This document shows positions 1 to 8,930 of a stretch of 64,000 bases of DNA, in pieces. How positions within the stretch are numbered: position 1 is the first letter of the stretch; each line of letters starts with the position of its first letter. The stretch covers positions 62,001 through 126,000 of the forward strand of contig JADKAW010000044.1 in assembly GCA_016719055.1 (NCBI GenBank). Reading direction: 5' to 3'. Both the position numbers and the translations under genes were made by a program. The notes under the pieces were generated by a model, which was not told the DNA's origin, searched no databases, and saw only the letters and a program-made list of their open reading frames with translations. The stretch comes from Candidatus Rhodoferax mariagerensis (GTDB lineage Bacteria; Pseudomonadota; Gammaproteobacteria; Burkholderiales; Burkholderiaceae_C).

Positions 1-1
1 G

Positions 2-268
2 GTACTGCCCAGCGCCATGCGCCGCACCCTGCCGGCCTACAGCAACGAGGTGGTGATGATGCTGCACAGCACCAGCCTGGCCAGTGCCGTGCCCAATATG
101 CTCGACATCACCTCGGCCGCCAGCCGTATCTACGCCACCTATTACCTGCCGTTTGAGGCTTACCTGGCGGCAGCGGCGATTTATCTGGCAGCGTCTTTTT
201 GCCTGATTGGATTCTTCAGATACTCTGAAAAACGGCTGCTGGCTTATCTGGCACCGCAAAAACACTGA
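2..268 (+). CDS. Polar amino acid ABC transporter permease (HisM/ArtM type), 3' end only
   Basis: This is the C-terminal part of an inner-membrane permease that runs in from before the window; the frame is open from base 2. The segment reads LPSAMRRTLPAYSNE, the coupling-helix region typical of HisM/ArtM permeases, followed by one clear hydrophobic helix (around residues 52-72 of the visible part). It would form the translocation pore for a basic or polar amino acid together with the ATPase at 1447-2226. The gene between the two encodes a zinc hydrolase, an arrangement worth noting. The exact substrate (histidine, arginine, lysine or ornithine) cannot be read from this fragment. Confidence 0.85.
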   Translation, partial: VLPSAMRRTLPAYSNEVVMMLHSTSLASAVPNMLDITSAASRIYATYYLPFEAYLAAAAIYLAASFCLIGFFRYSEKRLLAYLAPQKH

Positions 269-289
269 GCCAACTTTCTACCTTTTGCC

Positions 290-1420
290 ATGCAGCGCAT
301 CGACCACCCCCTGCTCAGTTCCAGCCTGGGCAGCCAGAAAACCCTGACCAGTTTTCACTTTGGCACGCCGGGTACTGGACACAAAATTTACATTCAGGCC
401 AGTCTGCACGCCGAAGAATTGCCCGGCATGTTGACGGCTCACCATTTGCGCGCACATCTGGCGCGATTTGAAGCCGCCGGGCAACTGCTTGGTGACATTG
501 TGCTGGTGCCGGTGGCGAATCCGATTGGGCTGGCGCAGCGGCTCGATCACAAACCCATGGGCCGTTTTGAGCTTGACACTTCGGAAAACTTTAACCGTTA
601 TTACCCCGACCTGGCCAGTGCCGTCGCCCCTGCCGTGCTGGACAAACTCGGCGTTGATGGTGCCACCAACGTGCGCCTGGTGCGCGCTGCCATGGCTGAC
701 TATCTGAACCAATGGGCACCCACGACCGAGTTGCAAAGCCAGCGGCACACGCTGCTGCAGTTGTCGCATGATGCCGACTACATGCTTGACTTGCATTGCG
801 ATTGCGAAGGTGTACTGCACTTTTATACCGAAGAGCCGTGTTGGCCGCAGTTGGCTGAACTGGCCTATTTTTTGGGCAGCCAGGCGATTTTGATTGCCAA
901 AAACTCGGGCAATCTGCCGATTGACGAGTGTTTGTCCAGCGCCTGGTGGCAGTTGGCAGAGCGGCTCAGGGCGTCAGGCCGCGATGTGCCGCTGCCCCAG
1001 GGGTGTCACAGCACAACCATTGAGCTGCGCGGTGAGCTCGATGTGAGCCATGCCTGGGCGCAAAAAGATGCCCAGGCCATCATTCACTGGCTGCAATTTA
1101 TCGGGGTTTTGGTTGGCGAATCAAAGCCAGAGGTGCCCGCTGCCCTGTGCCAGGCCACGCCGCTGGCGGGTTCGGAGACGCTGTGTGCGCGATCGCCCGG
1201 CATTGTGGTGTTTGCTGCCGAGCCCGGACAAACCCTCAAGAAAGGTGAGCTGGTGGCAGAAATCATCAACCCCATTGCCAACAGCACCGAGCGCGTGCAA
1301 GCGGGCGTGGACGGACTGTTTTATGCGCGTATCCGCGACCGCTACATCACCGCCGGGGGCGAGCTGGGCAAAATCGCCGGTGCCCAGGCCTTTCGAAGTG
1401 GCCCGCTGCTGGGGGCTTGA
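290..1420 (+). CDS. Succinylglutamate desuccinylase/aspartoacylase family zinc hydrolase
   Basis: The 376-residue protein belongs to the AstE/AspA branch of M14-like zinc carboxypeptidases. Visible metal-site elements are HAEELPG near residue 42 and DLHCD near residue 166. A C-terminal beta-rich segment (residues about 300-350: GIVVFAAEPGQTLKKGEL) resembles the barrel-sandwich tail of this family. It would remove an acyl group from an N-acylated amino acid. It starts 21 bases after the permease and ends 26 bases before the ATPase start, so it is probably co-transcribed and may act on the imported compound. Substrate is not determinable; AstE itself is unlikely because no arginine succinyltransferase genes are present here. 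Confidence 0.8.
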   Translation: MQRIDHPLLSSSLGSQKTLTSFHFGTPGTGHKIYIQASLHAEELPGMLTAHHLRAHLARFEAAGQLLGDIVLVPVANPIGLAQRLDHKPMGRFELDTSENFNRYYPDLASAVAPAVLDKLGVDGATNVRLVRAAMADYLNQWAPTTELQSQRHTLLQLSHDADYMLDLHCDCEGVLHFYTEEPCWPQLAELAYFLGSQAILIAKNSGNLPIDECLSSAWWQLAERLRASGRDVPLPQGCHSTTIELRGELDVSHAWAQKDAQAIIHWLQFIGVLVGESKPEVPAALCQATPLAGSETLCARSPGIVVFAAEPGQTLKKGELVAEIINPIANSTERVQAGVDGLFYARIRDRYITAGGELGKIAGAQAFRSGPLLGA

Positions 1421-1446
1421 CCGCATACCACCTTGAGCAACATGCC

Positions 1447-2226
1447 ATGACCCACACCACCTCCCTCAAACTCCAGGTTGAAAACATCCACAAGCGCTTT
1501 GGCAGCAACGAGGTGCTCAAGGGCGTGTCACTGACGGCCCATGCCGGCGATGTGATCAGCATCATTGGCAGCTCCGGGTCTGGCAAAAGCACCTTTTTGC
1601 GCTGTATCAACCTGCTTGAAAAGCCGCATCAGGGCCGCATCAATGTGGCGGGTGAAGAACTGCACCTGAGCCCGGGCCCGGGTGGTGAACTGCACGCAGC
1701 CAACCCGAAGCAGTTGGCACGCTTGCGCACCAAGCTGGCCATGGTGTTCCAGCACTTCAACCTGTGGGCGCACATGACGGTGCTGCAAAACATCATCGAA
1801 GCGCCAGTGCACATCCTCAAAGTGCCCCACGACCAGGCGGTTGACACCGCGCGCAAATACCTGGCCAAGGTGGGGCTGGAAGGCAAGGAAGACGCCTACC
1901 CCGCACACCTGAGCGGCGGCCAGCAGCAGCGCGTGGCGATTGCCCGCGCGCTGGCCATGGAACCCGAGGTGATGCTGTTTGACGAACCCACCAGCGCGCT
2001 CGACCCCGAACTGGTGTCTGAAGTGCTCAAGGTCATGAAAAACCTGGCACTGGAGGGGCGCACCATGGTGGTGGTGACGCACGAGATGGGGTTTGCCCGC
2101 GAAGTGTCCAACCACCTAATCTTCCTGCACAAGGGCCTGATTGAAGAAGAGGGCAACCCGGCCAAGGTGTTGGGGGCGCCCAAGAGCGTGCGCCTGGCGC
2201 AGTTCTTGTCGGGTAGCCTTAAATAG
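1447..2226 (+). CDS. Polar amino acid ABC transporter ATP-binding protein (HisP/GlnQ type)
   Basis: The 259-residue ATPase shows a Walker A GSSGSGKST (about residue 40), the signature LSGGQQQRVAIARAL, and Walker B VMLFDEPTSALDPE. The insertion between Walker A and the Q-loop (HLSPGPGGELHAANPKQL) is typical of HisP-like proteins for basic amino acids. It energises the permease at the left edge of the window. The frame is open upstream to a TTG at 1417 that overlaps the stop of the hydrolase, but the ATG at 1447 (MTHTTSLKLQVENI) fits the family length better. Function as an ABC ATPase is certain; substrate is inferred. Confidence 0.93.
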   Translation: MTHTTSLKLQVENIHKRFGSNEVLKGVSLTAHAGDVISIIGSSGSGKSTFLRCINLLEKPHQGRINVAGEELHLSPGPGGELHAANPKQLARLRTKLAMVFQHFNLWAHMTVLQNIIEAPVHILKVPHDQAVDTARKYLAKVGLEGKEDAYPAHLSGGQQQRVAIARALAMEPEVMLFDEPTSALDPELVSEVLKVMKNLALEGRTMVVVTHEMGFAREVSNHLIFLHKGLIEEEGNPAKVLGAPKSVRLAQFLSGSLK

Positions 2227-2290
2227 TATGCAATATGCCTCTATCCCTTATGGATATTGAGCTAGGTGCTACTTAAAATATAGTAAAAAG
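2227..2290 (-). repeat. Dispersed ~60-bp Comamonadaceae-type repeat, intergenic copy
   Basis: The stretch just after the ATPase stop reads GCCTCTATCCCTTATGGA and then GAGCTAGGTGCTACTTAAAA. It matches the general pattern GGCCTCTAGCCCTTAT...AGCTAGCAGCTATTAAA seen in many other places of this window. It overlaps the end of a decayed chemoreceptor frame. Confidence 0.7.
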
Positions 2291-2421
2291 ACAGTGACTG
2301 CTGGCACCAGTTCTTGCGCTTGAGACTTCAAGCTGCTGGCGGCAGCGGCCATTTCTTCGACCCGCGCTGCGTTTGGTTGAGTGACTTGGTCCCTGTGCAT
2401 GACGGCCACATCGCGAATGTT
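2269..2421 (-). pseudogene. Remnant of a methyl-accepting chemotaxis protein C-terminus
   Basis: The minus strand encodes DQVTQPNAARVEEMAAAA followed by SSLKSQAQELVPAVTVF. This is the characteristic end of betaproteobacterial chemoreceptors (normally MDQVTQQNAALVEE... SLKSQAQELV..VAVF). Upstream of about 2421 the similarity stops and the frame holds nothing recognisable, so only about 45 codons of the signalling domain survive, with substitutions at normally fixed positions (P for Q, R for L). The remainder of the 2227-2721 gap shows no further gene. Confidence 0.65.
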
Positions 2422-2721
2422 CGCGGTCGACCCAACGCCCCAGCCAAAATTTTTGGCATCAGAAATTTTGAGCCCTGGGCAGCTAGAGTCTGTTTTGGGC
2501 CTCGCATCTCTGGCTTGGCGGCCTGCAACTTGCACTTCTTTGGCGCATCCTGCAGTGGCAGTGGTCTGGAGCGCAGGCACAATGCAGAAAGGCTACACAA
2601 ACAATAGCGTGCCAACACGGGCTGTCAGTGTAGGAGAACCACGGGATATCGAAAGATATTCGTGACCGTCAGGCACAGTTCTTTTTGGAAAATGCCCTTT
2701 CAAGTAGTACATTCTCAACTT

Positions 2722-4455
2722 ATGGCTGCTATCGGAACACCTTCAAACGCAACGACTGCCAATGCCTTGCCAGGCTTGGGGCGGACACTGGTCATGGCCG
2801 GCAAGCTGGAGCAAAAATTTGCCGAGGAAATTTTTCGCAAGGCCCAGACTAAACGGTCCAGCTTCATTGGGGAACTGACCGGCTCTGGCGCTGTTTCAGC
2901 GGCTGATCTGGCACACACGCTGTCACAGGCGTTTGCGGTGCCCTTGATCGACCTTGATGCGGTTGATTTGCAGCGCTTGCCCAAAGGGCTGTTGGACAGC
3001 AAGATCTGTCAGGACTACCGCCTGGTGGTGTTGGGAAAACGCCATAACCGCCTGATTGTGGCAACGGCCGACCCCTCCGACCAGCAGTCGGTTGAAAAAA
3101 TCAAGTTTGCCACCCAGCAGAGCGTGGATTGGGTCATTGCCGAATACGACAAACTGCTCAAAATGGTGTCGAGCAACGCTGTGACTGCCACCGAGTCGAT
3201 TGAAAACATTGTTGGCAACGACTTTGAATTTGACGACCTGGTGTCTGAGCAGGTGATTGACGCCAGCAATACCAGTGCCTCTGAAGTTGATGATGCGCCG
3301 GTGGTCAAATTCTTGCAGAAGATGCTGGTTGACGCCTTTACCTTGCGTGCGTCTGACCTGCATTTTGAGCCCTATGAGCACAACTACCGGGTGCGTTTTC
3401 GCATCGACGGCGAACTGCGTGAAGTTGCCTCGCCGCCGATTGCCATCAAGGACAAGCTGGCGTCGCGCATCAAGGTGATCTCCAAAATGGATATCTCCGA
3501 AAAACGTGTGCCCCAAGACGGCAAGATGAAGCTCAAGATCGGGCCTGACAGGGTGATTGATTTTCGGGTCAGCACGCTGCCTACGCTGTTTGGCGAAAAG
3601 ATCGTGATCCGTATTCTGGACCCCAGCAGCGCCCGGCTGGGCATTGACGCGCTGGGTTATGAGCCGGTGGAAAAAGAACGCGTGTTGCAGGCCATCAGCC
3701 GCCCTTACGGCATGATTCTGGTGACCGGCCCCACCGGTTCAGGCAAGACCGTGTCGCTGTACACCTGTCTGAATCTGCTCAACAAGCCCGGGTTGAACAT
3801 AGCCACGGTGGAAGACCCGTCTGAAATCAATTTGCCCGGCGTCAACCAGGTCAACGTGAATGAAAAGGCTGGCTTGACCTTTGCAGCCGCGCTGCGCTCA
3901 TTTTTGCGGCAGGACCCGGACATCATCATGGTCGGTGAAGTGCGCGACCTTGAAACGGCTGATGTCGCCATCAAAGCCGCGCAAACCGGGCATTTGGTGC
4001 TGTCCACCTTGCATACCAACGATGCGCCTTCGACGCTTACCCGGCTGCGCAACATGGGCATTGCACCCTTTAATATTGCATCCAGCGTGATCGCCATCAC
4101 CGCCCAGCGGCTGGCACGCAGACTGTGTCCCAATTGCAAAACAGTGATCGACATCCCCCCAAAAGCCATGCTGGAGGCCGGTTTCAAGCCCGAAGACCTC
4201 AAGGGCGACTGGAAACCGTACCACCCGGTTGGCTGCAGCGCCTGCAACAATGGCTACAAAGGCCGTGTCGGTCTGTACCAGGTTATGCCCATCAGTGAAG
4301 AGATTCAGCGCATCATCCTGCGTGACGGCAGTGCACTCGACATTGCCGATCAAGCCCGGCGCGAGGGTGTCAGCACCATTCGCGAAGCCGGCCTGTACAA
4401 GGTCAAAATGGGACTTACTTCGCTCGAAGAAGTTCTGGCGGTCACCAATGAGTAA
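2722..4455 (+). CDS. pilB: Type IV pilus assembly ATPase PilB
   Basis: The 577-residue protein is the cytoplasmic ATPase that drives pilus extension. It has an N-terminal MshEN/T2SSE_N region, Walker A GPTGSGKT near residue 336, Walker B with DIIMVGEVRD near residue 400, the His box TGHLVLSTLHTNDA, and a C4 zinc site made of CPNCK and CSAC. The frame is open to a GTG at 2662, but the ATG at 2722 (MAAIGTPS) gives the usual length; no strong ribosome site precedes either. It heads a pilB-pilC-pilD-coaE-zapD-yacG run with gaps of 41 bases or less. Confidence 0.95.
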   Translation: MAAIGTPSNATTANALPGLGRTLVMAGKLEQKFAEEIFRKAQTKRSSFIGELTGSGAVSAADLAHTLSQAFAVPLIDLDAVDLQRLPKGLLDSKICQDYRLVVLGKRHNRLIVATADPSDQQSVEKIKFATQQSVDWVIAEYDKLLKMVSSNAVTATESIENIVGNDFEFDDLVSEQVIDASNTSASEVDDAPVVKFLQKMLVDAFTLRASDLHFEPYEHNYRVRFRIDGELREVASPPIAIKDKLASRIKVISKMDISEKRVPQDGKMKLKIGPDRVIDFRVSTLPTLFGEKIVIRILDPSSARLGIDALGYEPVEKERVLQAISRPYGMILVTGPTGSGKTVSLYTCLNLLNKPGLNIATVEDPSEINLPGVNQVNVNEKAGLTFAAALRSFLRQDPDIIMVGEVRDLETADVAIKAAQTGHLVLSTLHTNDAPSTLTRLRNMGIAPFNIASSVIAITAQRLARRLCPNCKTVIDIPPKAMLEAGFKPEDLKGDWKPYHPVGCSACNNGYKGRVGLYQVMPISEEIQRIILRDGSALDIADQARREGVSTIREAGLYKVKMGLTSLEEVLAVTNE

Positions 4456-4496
4456 GCCGCTGGCCTGTGATTTAACCAACTACCCTGCACCACACT

Positions 4497-5714
4497 ATGG
4501 CCACTGACAAATCAAAAGCAAACAAGGAATTTGTCTTCGAATGGGAGGGTAAGGACCGCAATGGCAAGCAGGTCCGTGGTGAAACCCGTGCCGGTGGTGA
4601 AAACCAGGTGCAGGCCGCGCTGCGTCGGCAAGGGGTGTTTCCCACCAAGATCAAAAAACGCCGCATGAGTGCGGGCAAGCGCATCAAGCCCAAGGACATG
4701 GCCATCTTCACGCGCCAGCTTGCCACCATGATGAAGGCGGGTGTGCCGTTGCTGCAGGCGTTTGATATTGTGGGGCGCGGTAACCCCAACCCGAGCGTGA
4801 CCCGGCTGCTCAACGACATCCGCACCGATGTGGAAACCGGCACCTCGCTGTCAGTCGCGTTTCGCAAATACCCGCTGTACTTTGACAACCTGTACTGCAA
4901 TCTGGTGGAAGCCGGTGAGGCGGCCGGTATTCTGGACCAGTTGCTGGACCGCCTGGCGGTTTACATGGAAAAAACCGAGGCCATGAAGTCCAAGATCAAG
5001 TCGGCGCTGATGTACCCGATCTCGGTGCTGGTGGTGGCTTTTGTGGTAACGGCGGTGATCATGATTTTTGTCGTGCCGTCGTTCAAAGAGGTGTTCAGCA
5101 GCTTTGGTGCCGACTTGCCCGCACCCACCCTGTTTGTGATCGCCATGAGCGAGTTTTTCATCAAGTACTGGTGGGCTATTTTTGGTGGTCTGGGTGGTGG
5201 TTTTTACTTCTTCATGCAGGCCTGGCAGCGCAACCAGAAGGTGCAGATATTCATGGACAAGCTGATGCTCAAACTGCCGATTTTTGGGGTGCTGGTCGAA
5301 AAATCGAGCATTGCCCGCTGGACCCGAACGCTCTCGACCATGTTTGCCGCCGGTGTGCCGCTGGTGGAGGCGCTGGACTCGGTGGGCGGTGCAGCAGGCA
5401 ACTATGTGTTTGAGTCAGCCACCATTAAGATTCAGCAGGAAGTCTCTACCGGTACCGCGCTGACGGCTGCCATGACCAATGCCAACCTGTTTCCGTCGAT
5501 GGTGCTGCAGATGTGTGCCATTGGTGAAGAGTCCGGTTCGATCGACCACATGCTGGGCAAAGCGGCTGATTTTTATGAATCTGAAGTGGACGACATGGTG
5601 GCCGGCATTTCGAGCCTGATGGAACCGATCATCATCGTGATTCTGGGCACCGTGATCGGCGGCATTGTGGTGGCCATGTACCTGCCTATTTTCAAGCTCG
5701 GCCAGGTGGTTTGA
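4497..5714 (+). CDS. pilC: Type IV pilus inner-membrane platform protein PilC
   Basis: The 405-residue protein has two T2SSF domains (about residues 70-195 and 275-395) and three or four membrane helices, such as ALMYPISVLVVAFVVTAVIM, the one around residue 220 and the C-terminal PIIIVILGTVIGGIVVAMYL. It forms the platform on which PilB turns and polymerises pilin. The N-terminal FEWEGKDRNGKQVRGE segment is typical of PilC. It is directly followed, without a spacer, by the prepilin peptidase gene. Confidence 0.95.
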   Translation: MATDKSKANKEFVFEWEGKDRNGKQVRGETRAGGENQVQAALRRQGVFPTKIKKRRMSAGKRIKPKDMAIFTRQLATMMKAGVPLLQAFDIVGRGNPNPSVTRLLNDIRTDVETGTSLSVAFRKYPLYFDNLYCNLVEAGEAAGILDQLLDRLAVYMEKTEAMKSKIKSALMYPISVLVVAFVVTAVIMIFVVPSFKEVFSSFGADLPAPTLFVIAMSEFFIKYWWAIFGGLGGGFYFFMQAWQRNQKVQIFMDKLMLKLPIFGVLVEKSSIARWTRTLSTMFAAGVPLVEALDSVGGAAGNYVFESATIKIQQEVSTGTALTAAMTNANLFPSMVLQMCAIGEESGSIDHMLGKAADFYESEVDDMVAGISSLMEPIIIVILGTVIGGIVVAMYLPIFKLGQVV

Positions 5715-6557
5715 ATGGTGTTGTCGCAAGGATTGGACGCCAGTTTGCTGGGCTTGCTGGGTTTGTTGATTGGCAGTTTTCTCAATGTTGTCATCTACCG
5801 TTTGCCCGTCATGATGGAGGCGCAATGGAAAGCCGAGTGTGCCGACATGCTGGGTCAGCCGGTGCCAGAGATTGCACCGTTCAACCTGGTGGTGCCACGG
5901 TCGCGCTGTCAGAAGTGTAGACACCCAATCGGCTGGCTTGAGAACATTCCACTCATCAGCTACATAGTGTTGCGGGGCAAATGCAGTGCCTGCCACAGCC
6001 CGATCAGCCTGCGATATCCTGCAGTTGAGCTGGCCACGGGTGTTTTGTTTTTCTTTTGTGCCTGGCATTGGGGCTTGACGGCTACCGCACTGGCCTGGTG
6101 CGGTTTTGCCGCAGCGCTGCTGGCCTTGGCCATGATTGACTGGGACACCACCCTGCTGCCGGATGACATGACCTTGCCACTTTTGTGGGCCGGTTTGGTC
6201 GCTGCCGCGCTCAGCCTGACGCGTGTGACGCTGCATGATTCGGTGTGGGGTGCGGTGGGCGGCTACCTGTCACTGTGGCTGGTGTATTGGGCGTTCAAGC
6301 TGGCCACTGGCAAAGAGGGCATGGGTTTTGGGGATTTCAAGCTGTTTGCTGCTTTGGGTGCCTGGTTTGGTTGGCAGGCCCTTATCCCGATCATTTTGAT
6401 GGCCTCGGTGATTGGGGCTGTGGTGGGGATTGCCATGAAGTTCTCCAGCGGTCTGCGTGAGGGTGGTTACATCCCGTTTGGGCCGTTTTTGGCTGGTGCT
6501 GGTCTGACAGCCATGATGGTCGGGCCGCAAGCCATTCTGAATGTTGTGGGGCTTTAA
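5715..6557 (+). CDS. pilD: Prepilin peptidase / N-methyltransferase PilD
   Basis: The 280-residue integral membrane aspartic protease removes the leader of type IV prepilins and methylates the new N-terminus. The cytoplasmic zinc loop has two CxxC pairs (CQKC and CSAC). The two catalytic aspartates sit in MIDWDTTLLPDDMT and in GFGDFKL. About seven hydrophobic segments are visible. The ATG follows the pilC stop immediately, suggesting translational coupling, and the gene is followed without gap by coaE, an order common in betaproteobacteria. Confidence 0.95.
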   Translation: MVLSQGLDASLLGLLGLLIGSFLNVVIYRLPVMMEAQWKAECADMLGQPVPEIAPFNLVVPRSRCQKCRHPIGWLENIPLISYIVLRGKCSACHSPISLRYPAVELATGVLFFFCAWHWGLTATALAWCGFAAALLALAMIDWDTTLLPDDMTLPLLWAGLVAAALSLTRVTLHDSVWGAVGGYLSLWLVYWAFKLATGKEGMGFGDFKLFAALGAWFGWQALIPIILMASVIGAVVGIAMKFSSGLREGGYIPFGPFLAGAGLTAMMVGPQAILNVVGL

Positions 6558-7199
6558 GTGAGGGTGTCTGCTTTCAAGCTGGGGCTGACAGGCGGCATCG
6601 GCAGTGGCAAAAGCACTGTGGCGGCCATGCTGGCTGAGCTGGGTGCCGCTGTCATGGACGCTGATGCCATCTCGCGCCAGCTGACGGCACCGCAGGGGCT
6701 GGCGATCGACGCGATTCGTCAAACTTTTGGTGTTACGCTGATCACGCCCGAAGGTGCCCTTGACCGCAACCGCATGCGCCATCTGGTGTACGCCGACCCG
6801 ACTGCCCGAGAGCGCCTTGAAGCCATCATCCATCCGTTGGTGCACCAGGAAATCTGGCGGCAAGCCCAGGTTGCCGAGTCTGCTGGCCACCGTTGCCTGG
6901 TCTTTGACGTGCCCTTGCTGGTCGAGTCAGCGCACTGGCGCAGTCGCGTTGATCAGGTGCTGGTGGTTGATTGCAGCCCCGAGACACAAATTGCCCGCGT
7001 GATGGCGCGTAGCGGGCTGGCGCGCGCTGAGGTTGAAGCCATCTTGGCCGCGCAGGCCAGCCGGGCGCAGCGTCTGGCAGCGGCTGACCTGGTGATTTTG
7101 AATGACGGCATTACTTTGGCAGAACTGGCATGTCAGGTGCATCAGTTCGCCCCTGGGTTCGGGCTATCATTGACCCACATTAAGACCCCGGCAAATTAG
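6558..7199 (+). CDS. coaE: Dephospho-CoA kinase
   Basis: The 213-residue kinase phosphorylates the 3'-hydroxyl of dephospho-CoA, the last step of coenzyme A synthesis. The P-loop GGIGSGKST is at about residue 12, DADAISRQLT follows, and HPLVHQEI and DVPLLVES are the usual CoA-binding and lid motifs. It begins with GTG directly after the pilD stop and is separated by one base from zapD. The size is normal for the family. Confidence 0.94.
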   Translation: MRVSAFKLGLTGGIGSGKSTVAAMLAELGAAVMDADAISRQLTAPQGLAIDAIRQTFGVTLITPEGALDRNRMRHLVYADPTARERLEAIIHPLVHQEIWRQAQVAESAGHRCLVFDVPLLVESAHWRSRVDQVLVVDCSPETQIARVMARSGLARAEVEAILAAQASRAQRLAAADLVILNDGITLAELACQVHQFAPGFGLSLTHIKTPAN

Positions 7200-7200
7200 C

Positions 7201-7956
7201 GTGATCCTTTACGAATACCCCCTGCATGAACGTATCCGCACATATTTGCGGCTAGAACACCTGTTTTTGCGCCTGCACCAGCTGGCTACGCGCATGGACG
7301 ATCTGGACCACCATTTTGCGCTGGCAACTTTGTTTGAAATTCTCGATGTGGCGGCGCGGGCTGACCTTAAATCTGATGTGCTCAAAGACCTCGACAAACA
7401 AAAACACCTGCTCGACGCATACCGCGGTAACCCAGCAATTGCCGAGGCGGTGCTGGATCAGGTGATAGGCGAGCTTGACCATTGCTTTGACACCCTGAAC
7501 AGCCAGCCTGGCAAGGCCGGCCAGTCACTGACTGAAAACGATTGGCTCATGAGCATTCGCAGCCGAATTGGTATTCCAGGGGGCACTTGCGAATTTGATC
7601 TGCCGTCTTATTACGCCTGGCAGCACAAAACCGGCATTAGCCGTCAGGCTGATCTCACTCATTGGACCAGCACACTCGTTCCATTGGCTGACGCTGTTCA
7701 TCTGCTGCTCAAGCTGCTGCGCGAATCTGGTGTGCCGCAAAAAGTCATTGCCAATGCGGGGCAGTTTCAACAAAGCCTGCCCCAAGGGCGCACTTTTTTG
7801 TTGTTGCGGGTAGCGCTGGAGGTGTCTCAAGAGCTGATCCCCGAGATCAGTGGCAACCGTCTGATGGTGTCGGTGCGCCTGATGCGTCAAGGTGATGACC
7901 ATCGACCCCACCCGGTCAACGAAGACGTCACTTTTGAATTGGCCCTGTGTTCATGA
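7201..7956 (+). CDS. zapD: Cell division protein ZapD (DUF1342/YacF)
   Basis: The 251-residue cytosolic protein bundles FtsZ protofilaments at the division ring. The start LYEYPLHERIRTYLRLE and FWxxIRxRIxIPGGTCEFDLP-like segment (here SIRSRIGIPGGTCEFDLPSY) are hallmark ZapD sequences. It starts with GTG one base after coaE and its stop overlaps the yacG start as ATGA, so the two are likely translationally coupled. Gene order matches the conserved coaE-zapD-yacG block. Confidence 0.94.
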   Translation: MILYEYPLHERIRTYLRLEHLFLRLHQLATRMDDLDHHFALATLFEILDVAARADLKSDVLKDLDKQKHLLDAYRGNPAIAEAVLDQVIGELDHCFDTLNSQPGKAGQSLTENDWLMSIRSRIGIPGGTCEFDLPSYYAWQHKTGISRQADLTHWTSTLVPLADAVHLLLKLLRESGVPQKVIANAGQFQQSLPQGRTFLLLRVALEVSQELIPEISGNRLMVSVRLMRQGDDHRPHPVNEDVTFELALCS

Positions 7957-8159
7957 CAAGACCGATCAGCGACACTGACGTGCCTGCCCGTCTGGTGGAT
8001 TGCCCGGGTTGTGGTGGCCCAAGCCTCTATGCACCCAGCAATGTTTACCGGCCATTTTGTAGCCAGCGCTGCAAGCAGATCGACCTGGGTGCCTGGGCCA
8101 GTGAGCAGTTCACATTGCCCGCGCCTGTGGATCGGGCAGTTGGCCCTTTTGAACACTGA
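7953..8159 (+). CDS. yacG: DNA gyrase inhibitor YacG (small zinc protein)
   Basis: The 68-residue protein carries a four-cysteine zinc knuckle: CPGC near residue 17 and FCSQRCKQIDLGAW near residue 35. The latter is the signature of YacG, which binds GyrB and inhibits gyrase. The ATG at 7953 overlaps the zapD stop; a GTG six bases earlier is less likely. It closes the plus-strand block. Confidence 0.92.
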   Translation: MTRPISDTDVPARLVDCPGCGGPSLYAPSNVYRPFCSQRCKQIDLGAWASEQFTLPAPVDRAVGPFEH

Positions 8160-8175
8160 CTTCAGGCGGTCGCAC

Positions 8176-8787
8176 TCAGTGCGAATGGTGCGGCGCTTCG
8201 ATTGGGTCGTAGCGCTGGCCACGCATCAGCGCCAGCGGTGAATCCCAGTAGCTGGCCACGTTGTGAAAAGGATCGAGCAAAATCTTTGTTGCCCAGGCCA
8301 GCCCCCAGCTTGGGCCGCGCAAAAAGAACAAATGCAAGGTGCGAACCAGCACACCGGCCGCGCCCAGTGCCAGCCATGCCAGTCCAACATCGTGCGCATA
8401 TTCGGCAAAGCCGTGTGCCGGTGCAATCAGTCCAAAAAGGCTTGGCGTCAGCGCCAGCAGCACGGGCATCGACACCCAGACCATCAGCAAGATCGCTTTG
8501 CGCCGCATGTTGTAACCCGCCTTGATCGATTCCTTGTGCTCGTCGGTTGCCTGGTTGACTTCGTCGTAGCCGCGCGGTTCAAAAAAGATATGCCCCGATT
8601 GACGTGTCACCATGCCAACCATCCAGCCCACCAGGCCGGCAGCGGCAGGGTTGATGAACAACAGCACGTATGACACCAGGAAGCTGATCGCACTGATCAG
8701 GTGTAGCGTCTGGTTGATGCGGCACTGGTGGTAGTAGCGGTGGTCATCCCACTGCAAGATACGGACCTTTTTAACAAATTCCTGCAT
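8176..8787 (-). CDS. Uncharacterised integral membrane protein
   Basis: The 203-residue protein is not one I can name. It begins MQEFVKKVRILQWDDHRYYH and has hydrophobic segments at about residues 32-60 (LISAISFLVSYVLLFINPAA), 100-125 and 140-165. Charged stretches hold several His residues (DDHRYYHQC, SGHIFFEPRGYDE). I chose the start at 8787 because GGAG lies nine bases upstream (TTGGAGCCAATTCATG) although the frame is open to 8901. It is convergent with yacG and divergent from the pyruvate kinase gene. The fold resembles small Mpo1/DUF962-like membrane proteins only in length and layout; that is not a confident assignment. Confidence 0.7.
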   Translation of the reverse strand: MQEFVKKVRILQWDDHRYYHQCRINQTLHLISAISFLVSYVLLFINPAAAGLVGWMVGMVTRQSGHIFFEPRGYDEVNQATDEHKESIKAGYNMRRKAILLMVWVSMPVLLALTPSLFGLIAPAHGFAEYAHDVGLAWLALGAAGVLVRTLHLFFLRGPSWGLAWATKILLDPFHNVASYWDSPLALMRGQRYDPIEAPHHSH

Positions 8788-8930
8788 GAATTGGCTCCAA
8801 GTTTGGCTACGGTTGATAAGCCGGCGACTGGCCGGTGTGGCAACTCTAGGACGCTTACGTGTCAATTTGGTGACGGGCTGTATTGGCTTGGCGTCCAGCA
8901 ACTTCCAATGTCACAAATCAGTCACAATAA

